A stretch of 64,000 nt of DNA. Source: Posidoniimonas polymericola. GTDB taxonomy: Bacteria > Planctomycetota > Planctomycetia > Pirellulales > Lacipirellulaceae. The notes under the pieces were generated by a model. It was not told where the DNA came from and did not search any database. It saw nothing but the letters and a program-made list of their open reading frames with translations. The stretch covers positions 186,001 to 250,000 of the forward strand of contig NZ_SJPO01000006.1 of NCBI RefSeq assembly GCF_007859935.1, read 5' to 3'. Position 1 is the first letter of the stretch; every line of letters begins with the position of its first letter. Made by a program: the position numbers and the translations under genes. Below, in pieces: positions 1 through 8,881 of this stretch.

Positions 1-828
1 GACGTCCGCCGACTGACCGCCGCGCTCGACGAGGCCCGCCAGCAGCCCAAGCTGCTGCAGGCGTCGGTAGAAATAGCCGAGGCCGCGGTCGCACGGTCCG
101 AGGCCGAGCGTGACCAGGCCAGCGCTAAGCTCGGCCGCAGCAAGCGGCTGGTCGGGAGCGGCGCGGTGACCCAAGAAGAGTACGAGGCCGACCTCCGCTC
201 GGCTGTGGTCGCCGATCGGGCAGTGAAGGAGGCGGCCGCGCGGCTCAACCAGGCGCAGGTTCAGTTCGACTCGGTCACCGCCGAGGGCGAGAACACCGCG
301 GTCGCCCAGGCGACCCAGGCCCTCGCCCGCGCGCAGTACGACCTCGATCACGCCACGGTCCGGGCGCCAACCAAGGGCGTCGTGCAGCAGCTTGCCCTCA
401 GCCCTGGCACGCGGGTGGCGGCGATGCCGATGCGGGGCTCGCTGCTGTTTGTCGAGACCGACCGCACGCGGATCGCGGTGGCGATCCAGCAGAACCAGCT
501 CCGCTACGTCCGCGCCGACCAGCCGGCCGAGGTCGTCCTGAAGTTCCGCCCGGGCCGCACCTTCGCCGCCAAGGTTGTGGGAGTCGCGGCAGTCACCTCG
601 GGCGGGCAGGTGCGCACCTCGGGCGTGGTGGAAGACATCACCGCCAAACAGCAACGCGCCGAGCCCTACCAGGTGGTGCTCGAACTGACCGACCCGAGCG
701 TCGACGCCAACACGCTGCCGGGCGGCGCAGTCGGCGTCGCGGCGATCTACACCGACCACGTCACCTTCGCCCACGTGATCCGAAAGGTGATGCTGCGGAT
801 GACGGCCTGGACGAACTACCTGTGGTAA
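1..828 (+). CDS. HlyD-family efflux adaptor, 3' part
   Basis: This reading frame is open from the first base of the window, so the gene's 5' end and its N-terminal membrane anchor lie outside. The visible 275 codons begin in an Ala/Glu/Arg-rich helical hairpin of the coiled-coil type. A lipoyl-like half motif follows (LDHATVRAPTKGVVQQ), then a beta-barrel region with the valine-rich strand pattern of membrane-fusion proteins. The tail (RMTAWTNYLW) resembles the C-terminus of the E. coli YibH/YiaV branch of HlyD proteins. Such adaptors bridge an inner-membrane pump to the cell envelope. The pump partner is not in the window, so the substrate cannot be named. Confidence 0.85.
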   Translation, partial: DVRRLTAALDEARQQPKLLQASVEIAEAAVARSEAERDQASAKLGRSKRLVGSGAVTQEEYEADLRSAVVADRAVKEAAARLNQAQVQFDSVTAEGENTAVAQATQALARAQYDLDHATVRAPTKGVVQQLALSPGTRVAAMPMRGSLLFVETDRTRIAVAIQQNQLRYVRADQPAEVVLKFRPGRTFAAKVVGVAAVTSGGQVRTSGVVEDITAKQQRAEPYQVVLELTDPSVDANTLPGGAVGVAAIYTDHVTFAHVIRKVMLRMTAWTNYLW

Positions 829-891
829 CTGAAGCGGTGCGGTGGCGTCGCTAAACGACAAACAAACGGCTTCACGGAAGGTCAGGCAAGG

Positions 892-1959
892 ATGTCCGGA
901 TGGATCTCTCGCAGCGTAAACATTTGCAAATCCAGGGCGCCGCTCGCCCGCCTCGTACCCGTTGCCATCTGCGCTGTCGGCTTTGGGCTATGCCTGGCGC
1001 CCCAGCGGCTGCCGGCCGAGGAGCCTAGGCAGGCCGGTAGGCGCGATACGGGCACTTCGCTCCAGGCGGCCACTTCGCTCCAGGAAGTCGCCGAGCGGCT
1101 GACGCAGATCGCCGACGCCGCCGCCAAGCGGGAACGCCAGTTCGCGAACCTCCACGTGAAGGCCCACATCGAGCCGCGCGGCGAGCGGTACGACATGGCC
1201 GTGCAGAACGGCCGGGGCCGGCTCGACCTGCACTTCACCAAGAGGCCGTCGGCGGGGACCACGACCTACTGGCTCGACGACGGCGTCGCCTTCTACAGCT
1301 CGAGCCGCAACACGCTCGTCATCGACCCGCCGCTAGCGCAGCGGGAGCGGATGCCGGCGTGGCTCTCCAGCCGGCTGGCATTGTTCTTCGGGGTTGCTTG
1401 GAACGGAGAGGTGCTGACGGTCAGCCAGTTCTGCCGCGAGCTCGCAAGCACGATCCGTGGCAACGAAATCGACACTGAACACTGGACTACTCGGGTGGTC
1501 GAAGGAAGTCCGCTTCGGATTGTTGTCGAAGGGAAAATGACCGAACCTCCGCACAACGCGTTCACCGAAGTTACGCTCGACCCAGCCAGGGGCTTCCTCA
1601 TGACCGACTTCATCGAGCGGCAATCGGGCGGTCGAACGCCAAGAGACTACGTGAGCCACCGGCGCATCACCAGCGAGTACTCCGAACTTGCCCCGGGTGT
1701 ATTCTTCCTCTCGCGCGGCGTCTGGACCCAGCGCGAAGCGGGAACGCTCGCCGAAGTGGACAACCGAGCCGAGGATTCTAAGGCAGAACTCACGATCGAC
1801 TCCGTCGAGTACGGCGACTTCGAGCTGCCCGCCAACTACTTCGACGCACACCACTGGCCCGGCATCCGCAAGGGGTTGCAGGTTATCGACCACCGGACGA
1901 AGCCGTCGCTCCGCTTCGAGTACGGCGACAGCCCGTACGACCCGATGGTGTTGGACTGA
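892..1959 (+). CDS. secreted protein of unknown function, possibly LolA-like fold
   Basis: The 355-residue product starts with a basic stretch and a hydrophobic core (ARLVPVAICAVGFGLCLA), a likely signal peptide. A helical segment follows, then long alternating beta-rich sequence with repeated Arg/Glu strands. This general look, including a mid-protein RIVVEGKMTEPP strand and a C-terminal prediction-like segment, recalls the LolA/LolB half-barrel fold seen in many planctomycete exported proteins, but no diagnostic motif is visible. The ATG at 892 has AAGG just upstream (tight spacing). It lies 63 bp after the HlyD gene on the same strand and may be co-transcribed. Function is not assigned. 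Confidence 0.7.
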   Translation: MSGWISRSVNICKSRAPLARLVPVAICAVGFGLCLAPQRLPAEEPRQAGRRDTGTSLQAATSLQEVAERLTQIADAAAKRERQFANLHVKAHIEPRGERYDMAVQNGRGRLDLHFTKRPSAGTTTYWLDDGVAFYSSSRNTLVIDPPLAQRERMPAWLSSRLALFFGVAWNGEVLTVSQFCRELASTIRGNEIDTEHWTTRVVEGSPLRIVVEGKMTEPPHNAFTEVTLDPARGFLMTDFIERQSGGRTPRDYVSHRRITSEYSELAPGVFFLSRGVWTQREAGTLAEVDNRAEDSKAELTIDSVEYGDFELPANYFDAHHWPGIRKGLQVIDHRTKPSLRFEYGDSPYDPMVLD

Positions 1960-2310
1960 TGCGATGACTACCGATCGACGCCGGGCGCCACGCCTACGTA
2001 GGCATGCGAATTAGGTTCTGGGCGGGCTTCTCGCCGCAGCTGGTTTCCGTTTGCATTGCGACAACCAGTATCGGCATCGCACCCTGCTCTTTGTTTGCTT
2101 TGTTTCCTCCTGTTCTCATACGACTTTGGGAACAAGAGTCAGCACAGGTAACGAATCCTATCGATCCGGTTTCTCGCCAGTTTCTGGTAGAAAAATGCCT
2201 CCCAGCGCGGTCCAATAAGGGCATTACCGGGGGTTCTCTGCCGCCTCTGAAGAGGGGGCTCGGGGAACGTCCGTGCGGCGTGTGGTTCGTGTCTGGCGCC
2301 GACGCGGCGT

Positions 2311-2353
2311 CCGAGTTTTGTCCCTGCGGCGCGCAAAAAGGGACGAAATTCGG
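2311..2353. repeat. hairpin built on GTTTTGTCC word
   Basis: Arms 2311-2324 (ccgagttttgtccc) and 2340-2353 (gggacgaaattcgg) pair over 14 positions. Both apparent mismatches are G-U wobbles in RNA, so the stem would be fully paired with a 15-nt loop. The same word recurs in the next repeat. Confidence 0.6.
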
Positions 2354-2430
2354 CGGTCGACGCGGAGGGGCAGCGCGGCAACGACAACCAAGAAAACGAC
2401 TTAGGGCGACCGGCGCCCGAAATGGCCCCC

Positions 2431-2475
2431 GACTTTTGTCCTTATAAATCAATGCCGTAATTGCGGACAAAACTC
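2431..2475. repeat. second GTTTTGTCC inverted repeat
   Basis: Arms 2431-2441 (gacttttgtcc) and 2465-2475 (ggacaaaactc) match at 10 of 11 positions around an AT-rich centre. The right arm is the reverse complement of the word in the hairpin at 2311. The element ends 40 bp before the vsr start, so it could lie in its leader. Confidence 0.55.
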
Positions 2476-2515
2476 AGCCAGGACAAGAGTCGCTCGCCTC
2501 GCGCGGAGTGAATTA

Positions 2516-2974
2516 GTGAGCGGTATGGCGAAGGAATCAGTCCAGGCATCGGCCCGCGAATCAGCACTGCAGCGGAGCCGCACGATGCGGGCGGTCAAGA
2601 GCCGCGACACGAGGCCCGAGCTGCTGGTCGCGCGGCTGCTGCGCGGGGCGCGGGTCCGTTACCGGCGGGATGTGGCGCGGCTGCCCGGGCGGCCAGACTT
2701 CTTGCTGGTTGAGGCCGACATCGCATTGTTTGTGCACGGCTGCTTCTGGCACGGGCACGACTGCCCCCGCGGCGCCCGGGCGCCGAAGAACAACCGTGAT
2801 TACTGGCTGGCGAAGATCGCCCGCAACCGCCGCCGCGACCGGCGGGTCGCCCGGGAGCTGCGTGAGGCGGGCTACGCGGTCTGGACGCTGTGGGAATGCG
2901 GGCTGAAGCCAATAGAAAAGTCCGGAGAATTGCCGACCCGGCTGCTGAACGAGGTCCGCCGGCGAGGCGGTTGA
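2516..2974 (+). CDS. vsr: very short patch repair endonuclease
   Basis: Vsr nicks DNA 5' of the T in T:G mismatches that arise when 5-methylcytosine deaminates. All family residues are visible: the N-terminal RSRTMRAVKSRDTRPE motif, catalytic Asp in LPGRPDF (D61), the HGCFWHGHDC block (C76, H79, H81, C83: catalytic His plus zinc ligands), RNRRRD (D108) and the last zinc ligand in LWECGL (C128). The 152-residue length is normal. GTG at 2516 or ATG at 2525 could start it. The cytosine methyltransferase follows 60 bp downstream, the classic vsr-dcm pairing. High confidence in function. Confidence 0.93.
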   Translation: MSGMAKESVQASARESALQRSRTMRAVKSRDTRPELLVARLLRGARVRYRRDVARLPGRPDFLLVEADIALFVHGCFWHGHDCPRGARAPKNNRDYWLAKIARNRRRDRRVARELREAGYAVWTLWECGLKPIEKSGELPTRLLNEVRRRGG

Positions 2975-3034
2975 TCGGCGTCTGAGGAAACAGGATAATC
3001 GCCGTTCCCTACTCCCCAAATCGAGTGCAACGGA

Positions 3035-4252
3035 ATGCCTACCCGAGCCGCCGCGAAGCAACCCGCCGCCAGCAAGCAGCGGGCGTTGTTCGACGCCACG
3101 CCGTGCCCGCCGCCGCGGGAGGGTCGGACGGTGCTGGAGTTCTTTGCCGGCGTCGGGCTGGCGCGGATGGGTTTCGAGCGGGCGGGGTGGGAGGTGGTGC
3201 TGGCCAACGACCTAGCGGCCGACAAGAAGCAGCTGTACGAGGGGCACTTCGGCCCCTCGCCGCACTACCTGCTAGAAGACATCCACGAGCTGGCCGAGAG
3301 GCCCGACACGATTCCCTCGGCGACGCTGGCCCACGCGTCGTTCCCGTGCACCGACTTGTCGCTGGCGGGCGCGCGGCGGGGCATCAACCAGGGCGAGTCG
3401 TCCGCGTTCTGGGGTTTCATGCGGCTGCTGGAGAACCTGGGCGAGCGGAAGCCGCCGCTGCTGCTGATCGAGAACGTCACGGGGCTGCTGACCTCGCACA
3501 ACGGCGACGACTACCGCTCGCTGCTCACGGCGATGACCGCCCAGGGCTACGCGGTCGACTCGGTGGTGCTGGACGCGGCGTGCTTTGTGCCGCAGAGCCG
3601 GCCGCGGCTGTTTGTGCTCGGTGTGCAGTCGAGCGAAGGGGAGGGCAGGGCAGAGGGTGCACTGGACCTGGAGACGCTGCAGCCGTCGGCGCTGCGGCCG
3701 AAGCAGCTAATCGCGGCGATGCAATCGGCGGCCGACGCGCGGTGGTCGATTGCGGCGTTGCCCGAGCCGCCGGAGCGGGGGCAGGTGAAGCTCGACGAGA
3801 TCCTCGACCACCCGGCGGACGACTCGCCGGAGTGGTGGTCGCGGGAGCGGGCGGACTATTTATTGAACCAGATGAGCGAGCGGCACCGGGCGACCGCCGA
3901 CAAGATGATCGCCGGCAAGCGGTGGAGCTACGGCACCGTGTTTCGCCGGGTCCGCAACAAGAAGAGCATGGCCGAGCTGCGGACCGACGGCATCGCCGGC
4001 TGCCTGCGAACGCCCAAGGGGGGCAGCGGGCGGCAGATCCTGTTCCAGGCCGGCCACGGCGAGCACCGGGTGCGGCTGCTGAACGCCGACGAGTGCGCCC
4101 GGCTGATGGGCGCGGACGGCTACAACGTCACGACGCGGCTGAACCAGGCGTTGTTTGGCTTCGGCGACGCGGTGTGCGTCGACGTGGTGGCGTGGCTGGC
4201 CGAGCACTGGCTCGAGCCGCACGCGGCTGCGCCGGCTGCCCAGAGCGATTGA
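3035..4252 (+). CDS. dcm: DNA cytosine-C5 methyltransferase
   Basis: This protein transfers a methyl group from S-adenosylmethionine to C5 of cytosine in a specific DNA site. Motif I (LEFFAGVGLARMGFERAGW) binds SAM, motif IV carries the catalytic Cys (SFPCTDLSLAG, C105), motif VI is LLIENVTG and motif VIII is QSRPRLFVLG. The C-terminal motif X region (LNQALFGFGDAVCVDVVAWL) closes the fold. The target-recognition part lies roughly at residues 240-330, and its specificity cannot be read. At 405 residues it is full length. No restriction endonuclease is adjacent, only vsr, so it looks like a solitary methylase. Its stop abuts the stop of the convergent gene at 4253 with no gap. Confidence 0.93.
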   Translation: MPTRAAAKQPAASKQRALFDATPCPPPREGRTVLEFFAGVGLARMGFERAGWEVVLANDLAADKKQLYEGHFGPSPHYLLEDIHELAERPDTIPSATLAHASFPCTDLSLAGARRGINQGESSAFWGFMRLLENLGERKPPLLLIENVTGLLTSHNGDDYRSLLTAMTAQGYAVDSVVLDAACFVPQSRPRLFVLGVQSSEGEGRAEGALDLETLQPSALRPKQLIAAMQSAADARWSIAALPEPPERGQVKLDEILDHPADDSPEWWSRERADYLLNQMSERHRATADKMIAGKRWSYGTVFRRVRNKKSMAELRTDGIAGCLRTPKGGSGRQILFQAGHGEHRVRLLNADECARLMGADGYNVTTRLNQALFGFGDAVCVDVVAWLAEHWLEPHAAAPAAQSD

Positions 4253-4996
4253 CTACGTGTGCTTGATCACCGGGATCCGCAGAACGACCAGAGCGCCGAT
4301 GGCGGCCATTGCCAGAATGCCCACCTTGGCCGCGGCCGGCAGCCCGCCCAACCAGAGCGAAGCGGCAAGGACCAACGCCATCGTGGCGAGCGCGGTCGGC
4401 TTGACGCCGGGCCGCACCGCGCGGTGGGCGTGCCAGTCCTTCAGGAACGGCCCGAACACGCGGGAGTTGATCAGCCGCTGGTGCAGCGTGCGGGAGGTCC
4501 GCAGCAGGCAGTAGCTGGTGATCAAGAGCAGCGGTGTGGTTGGCAGACCAGGCACCACAACGCCGATCGCGGCCAGCGCAAAGGAGGCCGCGGCGCCGAA
4601 CAACAGCAGGGCCCGCTTCAGGCCGGTCGCCTGGGACGGCGCCCGGACATAGCTGGTGGCGCCGAGCGCGACGTCGGTCCAGGTGACCACATCGTCGACC
4701 TGGCGGAGGGTGGCGGCGGCCCGTTTGAGCGCAGTGGTCTGGTTGTTGGCGAGCAGCGCAACCTCGCCCAGGATCCGGCTGGCCGACGCGCCGCTGCGGA
4801 GGCAGACCTTGGCCTGCGACTGCTGGGCGTCGTACACCACCGAGCGGACATCGGCCGAACGCAGCAGCCGCCTGGCCACAATGCCGGCGGCGTCGACGTC
4901 CTTGCAGCGGACCCGGATCGCGTCCTCGGTGACACAAAAGTCGGGGACCGCGGGGATGCCGAAGGTGAGGGTCACGCTGGGCTGGCGGGAGGACAT
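4253..4996 (-). CDS. HMA-like domain fused to DUF454 (YbaN-type) membrane protein
   Basis: The C-terminal half is a DUF454/YbaN domain: a helix, the GVVVPGLPTTPLLL motif, the RLINSRVFGPFLKDW segment and two closing membrane helices. Residues about 20-120 look like a heavy-metal-associated (HMA_2-type) beta-alpha-beta fold (AIRVRCKDVDAAGIVARRLL then VRSVVYD) without a CxxC metal motif. DUF454 proteins are inner-membrane proteins of unknown role. The N-terminal fusion hints at a metal or redox link, which is inference. The ATG start at 4996 is the first available. The gene is convergent with dcm. Confidence 0.8.
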   Translation of the reverse strand: MSSRQPSVTLTFGIPAVPDFCVTEDAIRVRCKDVDAAGIVARRLLRSADVRSVVYDAQQSQAKVCLRSGASASRILGEVALLANNQTTALKRAAATLRQVDDVVTWTDVALGATSYVRAPSQATGLKRALLLFGAAASFALAAIGVVVPGLPTTPLLLITSYCLLRTSRTLHQRLINSRVFGPFLKDWHAHRAVRPGVKPTALATMALVLAASLWLGGLPAAAKVGILAMAAIGALVVLRIPVIKHT

Positions 4997-5203
4997 GCGG
5001 GCTGCCTTGGGGGAGTCGCTCTGGCGGCGGCCCCGCCTCGGGACCGCAACGTAAAGAGGTAGCTTCCCGCGGCAGCGCTACGGCGGCGGGGCGGTGGCCA
5101 CCGTGGAATCCCCGCGGCATTACCGGCGGGGCGTGCGGGTCGTGCCGGTGGTGCGGGAGAGGGTGGAGGCTCGCCAGCCCTACTCGGGGTCCGTCACAGA
5201 TCC

Positions 5204-5998
5204 CTACTCGCCGTCCGCCACAGGGACCGTCGTTGGCGCGGCGGGTCCGCCAAGCCCGGGCGAGTCGGCGTCGGGCTCTCGGTGCTCGGCTAGGTGCAGG
5301 CTGAGGTCCAGCAGCGTCTTGCCGACAACCAGGATTACCAGCAGCAGGATCGGGCTGTTCAGCATCAGCGTAACGAACGCGCCGAGGACGATCGCCATAT
5401 GGAGGACCACTATCCGCGGGTACGGCTTGGCCATCAGCTCGGGAAGGATGGTGCGGCGGTACTCGCCGCCTGCCAGGTAGTTGCGGAAGAACGACACCAG
5501 GTGGCTGGCGGCCAGGGCCGCGGCGGCCACCAAGAGGCCGGGGCTCAGCCATCCAGAGGGCGGGCCCATGCGGCCCTCGAGCGGCTTGTCGCCGCCGAGC
5601 AGCACCACGACAAACACACCGTGCACCAGGCAGAACATCCCGTAGTGCACAATGAAGAACGGAACGAAGAAGAACTTGGCGCCGTGGTTGAGCCACGGAG
5701 AGTCAGAGATCGCCTTGGCCTGCTCCTTGATCAGGTGGGCGGTGACCTCGTCCTCGCCACGGGTCAGGCGTGCGAGGCTTTCCTCGTACGAATCGGGAGC
5801 GCAGGTGATCATCTTCAGCACGTTGATCACGCCGATCACGACGTTTTCAAACCAGTACAGGATGACAACCTCGAACGTGCTCCAGCCGAAGAACACCACG
5901 CCCAGCAGCGGCAGCAGGTTCGCCGCCAGCAGCGACGCCACCGACCAGCGGCGTTGGAGCAGCCGCTCCCGAGTGATCATCTCACCAAACCACTGCAT
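5204..5998 (-). CDS. DUF6498 integral membrane protein
   Basis: This 264-residue membrane protein matches what I recall of DUF6498: an early helix (LLAANLLPLLGVVFFGW) followed by the VILYWFENVVIGVINVLKM signature, a hydrophilic cytoplasmic stretch at about 65-105, then several further hydrophobic segments. Its role is unknown. It starts only 3 bp after the stop of the upstream aquaporin-family gene on the same strand, so the two are probably one transcript. The tail is short and polar. No cofactor or catalytic motif is visible. Confidence 0.75.
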   Translation of the reverse strand: MQWFGEMITRERLLQRRWSVASLLAANLLPLLGVVFFGWSTFEVVILYWFENVVIGVINVLKMITCAPDSYEESLARLTRGEDEVTAHLIKEQAKAISDSPWLNHGAKFFFVPFFIVHYGMFCLVHGVFVVVLLGGDKPLEGRMGPPSGWLSPGLLVAAAALAASHLVSFFRNYLAGGEYRRTILPELMAKPYPRIVVLHMAIVLGAFVTLMLNSPILLLVILVVGKTLLDLSLHLAEHREPDADSPGLGGPAAPTTVPVADGE

Positions 5999-6001
5999 GC
6001 G

Positions 6002-6862
6002 TCACCACAACAGCAAGTAGGCCAATGCGGCGCCAACCCCGCCGAGCAAGGGACCAACCACCGGCACCCAGCTGTACGACCAGTTGGCGTCGCGTTTGCC
6101 GGGGATTGGCAGCAGGGCGTGGGCGATCCGCGGGCCGAGGTCGCGGGCCGGGTTGATTGCGTAGCCGGTCGGCCCGCCCAGGCACAGCCCGATCGCCACC
6201 ACCAGCAGTCCGACCCGCAGCACGCCGAGCGTCCCCAAGCCGATCTTTACCTCGCCGCCGCCGCCGACCGGGGCCGACGAGTCCAGCGGCGTGGCGATGC
6301 TCGGGTCGGCCACCACAAGGATCGCCAGGATCAGCATCGCCGTGCCGACCGCCTCGGTGAACAGGTTGCGCAGCGGGCTGCTGATGCAGGGCGCCGTGCA
6401 GAACACGCCGAGCTTGGTGTCGGGGTCGTCGCAGGCGTGGAAGTGGTCGCGGTACATGGCGTACATGATTCCTGCGCCGGCGATCGCGCCCAAGAGCTGG
6501 GCCGCGATGTACCCGGGCGCCATCATCCAGTCGAACTTGCCGGCCGCGGCCAGCCCGACCGTAACCGCGGGGTTCAGGTGGGCGCCGCTCACCTCGGCCA
6601 CGCACCAGGCGGCCACAAAGACCGACATGCCCCAGCCGATGCTGATCACAATCCAGCCCGAACCCTCTCCGGCGGTTCGCGGCAGGGAGACATTCGCGTT
6701 GACGCCGTTGCCGAGCATCAGCAGCAGCATTGTGCCAACAAACTCGCCTACGTAGGGGTGCATCATTACCAGCGGGCTAGAGGAGGTCGTCCAGGCCACC
6801 AAGATACCGGCCGGCGCCGCGGTTGTCAGCGCCGCGGCCTCGGCGAACCACGTAGAATCCAC
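6002..6862 (-). CDS. MIP-family channel, aquaglyceroporin type
   Basis: MIP channels conduct water or small neutral solutes such as glycerol through the inner membrane. Both half-helix motifs are present: SGAHLNPAVTVG (NPA at 97-99) and AINPARDLGPR. The Asp after the second NPAR is the usual mark of glycerol-conducting members. Six membrane segments fit the 286-residue length, with an extra loop (about 140-175) containing several Cys. The GTG at 6862 has GGGAG upstream. A Met pair near residue 33 (start 6766) is an alternative that would remove a poorly conserved N-terminus. The downstream DUF6498 gene is probably co-transcribed. Confidence 0.88.
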   Translation of the reverse strand: MDSTWFAEAAALTTAAPAGILVAWTTSSSPLVMMHPYVGEFVGTMLLLMLGNGVNANVSLPRTAGEGSGWIVISIGWGMSVFVAAWCVAEVSGAHLNPAVTVGLAAAGKFDWMMAPGYIAAQLLGAIAGAGIMYAMYRDHFHACDDPDTKLGVFCTAPCISSPLRNLFTEAVGTAMLILAILVVADPSIATPLDSSAPVGGGGEVKIGLGTLGVLRVGLLVVAIGLCLGGPTGYAINPARDLGPRIAHALLPIPGKRDANWSYSWVPVVGPLLGGVGAALAYLLLW

Positions 6863-7081
6863 ACCGAAATTCTTCTCCCGGGGGTCTTTTGCAAGCTATT
6901 CTTTCGATGCAGGGGCGGTGTCTACACCACCCACCACCCAACGTTGCCGGCGCGTCCACGGCCATGCCCGCGGGCCAGCCCCTGCCTATGGCGCCTCGTG
7001 TTGTGCTTCTCTTTTCGCTCCCCACATGCTCGTGGGGTCGCCCCACTAATCGATAGTGCAAAGCGCACGGAGTCCTGCCCT

Positions 7082-7507
7082 ATGTCCGCGATCGACCTGC
7101 CAATGATCAAGCTCCCAGCCCCTGCCCCGAAGTCTCGGCGTGCGAAGCACGAGGTGCTGTGGGTCGACGACGACCCGAACCTCACGGCCGCGTACGCCCG
7201 CCGGCTGCTCCGCCGCTCGTTCCACGTCACCCCGGCCAGCGACGGCATGCAGGGCTACTGGCTCACCCTCATGAACCGCCCTGACGTCATTGTGACCGAC
7301 CTGCGGATGCCACGGTGGGAGGGCCAAGATCTCCTAGAATGCCTACAAGAGAACCAGGCCACCGCCGGGATTCCCACAATCGTGCTCAGCGGCTACGCCA
7401 ACCAGGCGAAGGGGTACGGGCTGGCGGCCAAGAATGTAGTCGCGGTGCTGCAGAAGCCGGTTGACTTTAAGGTGCTCGAGGCAGTGCTGCGACGGTGCGT
7501 TTCATAG
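7082..7507 (+). CDS. single-domain response regulator (REC)
   Basis: The ATG at 7082 follows the upstream divergent channel gene by about 220 bp and begins a 141-residue protein. The receiver domain occupies residues 24-140: acidic pair in VLWVDDDPN (D29/D30), phospho-acceptor Asp in VTDLRMPRWEG (D73), Thr/Ser switch in IVLSGYAN and Lys in LQKPVD. No output domain is attached, so it probably acts as a phosphorelay or sequestration protein for the kinase encoded next. A longer open frame runs far upstream, but its sequence is the complement of the convergent membrane genes and is not coding. Confidence 0.85.
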   Translation: MSAIDLPMIKLPAPAPKSRRAKHEVLWVDDDPNLTAAYARRLLRRSFHVTPASDGMQGYWLTLMNRPDVIVTDLRMPRWEGQDLLECLQENQATAGIPTIVLSGYANQAKGYGLAAKNVVAVLQKPVDFKVLEAVLRRCVS

Positions 7508-7561
7508 GGATCCGTGGCGGAGTCTATAGCAAGTACTCGCGATTCGCTCTTTAGGGGACAC

Positions 7562-8881
7562 ATGACGCTACTCACCGAAGACACTCTGACTCAGGGTAAG
7601 TTGAGCGCCGGCATCGCCGCCCTGAACTCGCAACTCGAGGCGCTCGAACGCGACAAGGACCGCCCCGACAGCGGTAAGGTCGAGTGCGTGATCGACTGGC
7701 GTGAGGTGATCGACACCTCAAACGACGCCTTCATCTGCACCGACGCCGCGGGTCTGATTCTCGAATGGAACATCAAGGCGCAGCAGCTCTTCGGCTGGAC
7801 CGCCAACGAGGCGGTCGGGCTGCGGCTCGCGGACACGATCTTCTCTGTCAACGCCAGCGGCAAGTCCAACGGTGGGCTCAAAACGCTCATCTGCGCGAGC
7901 AGCGCGGGCAAGCGGCACGAGCTCAACACCCGCACAAAAGACGGGAGAGAGCTGCCGGTCGAGGCCTCGGTCTCGATGATGCAGTGCGGCTCGTCGATCC
8001 GCTTCAACGCCTTCATCCACGACATCTCGGCCAGGCATGAGCTGCAGCTGCAGCTCACCCACGCCCAGAAGCTAGAGTCGATCGGTCAGCTGTCCGCGGG
8101 CATCGCCCACGAGATCAACACGCCCACCCAGTACGTTGGCGACAACACCCGCTTTGTCCAAGAGACCATGGACGAGCTGTTCGCGGTGATCGACACCTAC
8201 GGCAGGCTCGCCGAGGCCGCCCGGTCGGGCGAGGGGGTCGACCAGGCGCTGGCCGAGGTCGACCGGCTGCTCGAGGAGACCGACATCGCGTACCTCACCG
8301 AGGAGATCGGGGCGGCGGTCTCGCAGACGCTCGAGGGCGTCAACCGCGTGGCGTCGATCGTGCGGGCCATGAAGGAGTTCTCGCACCCTGGAACCGCCGC
8401 AAAGATCCCGACCGACCTGAACGCGGCCATCAAGAACACCGTGACGGTCGCCACGAACGAGTGGAAGTACGTCGCGGAGGTGCAGATCGACTGCGACCCC
8501 AACCTGCCGAGCGTCCCCGTGCTGCCGGGCGACTTCAACCAGGTGATTCTGAACCTGGTCGTGAACGCCGCCCACGCCATCAGCGACGTCGTGGGCAAGG
8601 GCGGCGACAAGGGGCTGATCCGGATCGCCACCCGCGCGGCGGGCGACTCGGTTGAGATCGAGGTGTCCGACACCGGCACAGGCATCCCGGAGGATGTGCT
8701 GCTTAAGGTGTTCGACCCCTTCTTCACCACCAAGGACGTTGGCGTCGGAACGGGTCAGGGGTTGGCGATCAGCCGCAGCGTCATCGTAGACAAGCACGCC
8801 GGTTCTCTGGAAGCAAGCAACCGGCCAGAAGGCGGAGCGTCGTTCACGATCCGCGTCCCCGTAGGGAGTGAAAAGCAATGA
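7562..8881 (+). CDS. soluble PAS sensor histidine kinase
   Basis: The product senses a signal through a PAS domain (about residues 45-160) and autophosphorylates. The H-box is LSAGIAHEINTPTQY (H183), typical of NtrB-like/HisKA kinases. The ATPase has an N-box (VILNLVVNAAHAI), G1 (VSDTGTGIP), F-box (FDPFFTTK) and G2 (GTGQGLAIS). No membrane segment is present, so the sensor is cytoplasmic. I chose ATG 7562 because AGGGGA lies 6 bp upstream; GTG 7514 would add 16 residues. The stop overlaps the next start by 4 bp (ATGA), which indicates translational coupling. Confidence 0.92.
   Translation: MTLLTEDTLTQGKLSAGIAALNSQLEALERDKDRPDSGKVECVIDWREVIDTSNDAFICTDAAGLILEWNIKAQQLFGWTANEAVGLRLADTIFSVNASGKSNGGLKTLICASSAGKRHELNTRTKDGRELPVEASVSMMQCGSSIRFNAFIHDISARHELQLQLTHAQKLESIGQLSAGIAHEINTPTQYVGDNTRFVQETMDELFAVIDTYGRLAEAARSGEGVDQALAEVDRLLEETDIAYLTEEIGAAVSQTLEGVNRVASIVRAMKEFSHPGTAAKIPTDLNAAIKNTVTVATNEWKYVAEVQIDCDPNLPSVPVLPGDFNQVILNLVVNAAHAISDVVGKGGDKGLIRIATRAAGDSVEIEVSDTGTGIPEDVLLKVFDPFFTTKDVGVGTGQGLAISRSVIVDKHAGSLEASNRPEGGASFTIRVPVGSEKQ

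Larger units (their letters stand above)
1960..2515. other. intergenic region with inverted repeats
   Basis: There is no convincing gene here. An open frame at 2004-2447 has atypical composition and no recognisable motif. The right half contains related GTTTTGTCC words arranged as two inverted repeats (listed separately). It is AT-richer than its surroundings and lies directly upstream of the vsr-dcm pair. Confidence 0.6.

Noticed and set aside
2004..2447. 147-codon open frame in the gap before vsr
   Set aside because: No recognisable motif, odd composition, and the second half consists of the inverted-repeat region.
3025..4266. Overlapping open frame to dcm
   Set aside because: Arg/Ala/Gly-rich out-of-frame shadow of the methyltransferase, which has all its motifs in the other frame.
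5294..7081. Long plus-strand open frame upstream of the REC gene
   Set aside because: Its translation is Gln/His/Arg-rich shadow of the leftward DUF6498 and channel genes; only the last part from ATG 7082 matches a real protein.
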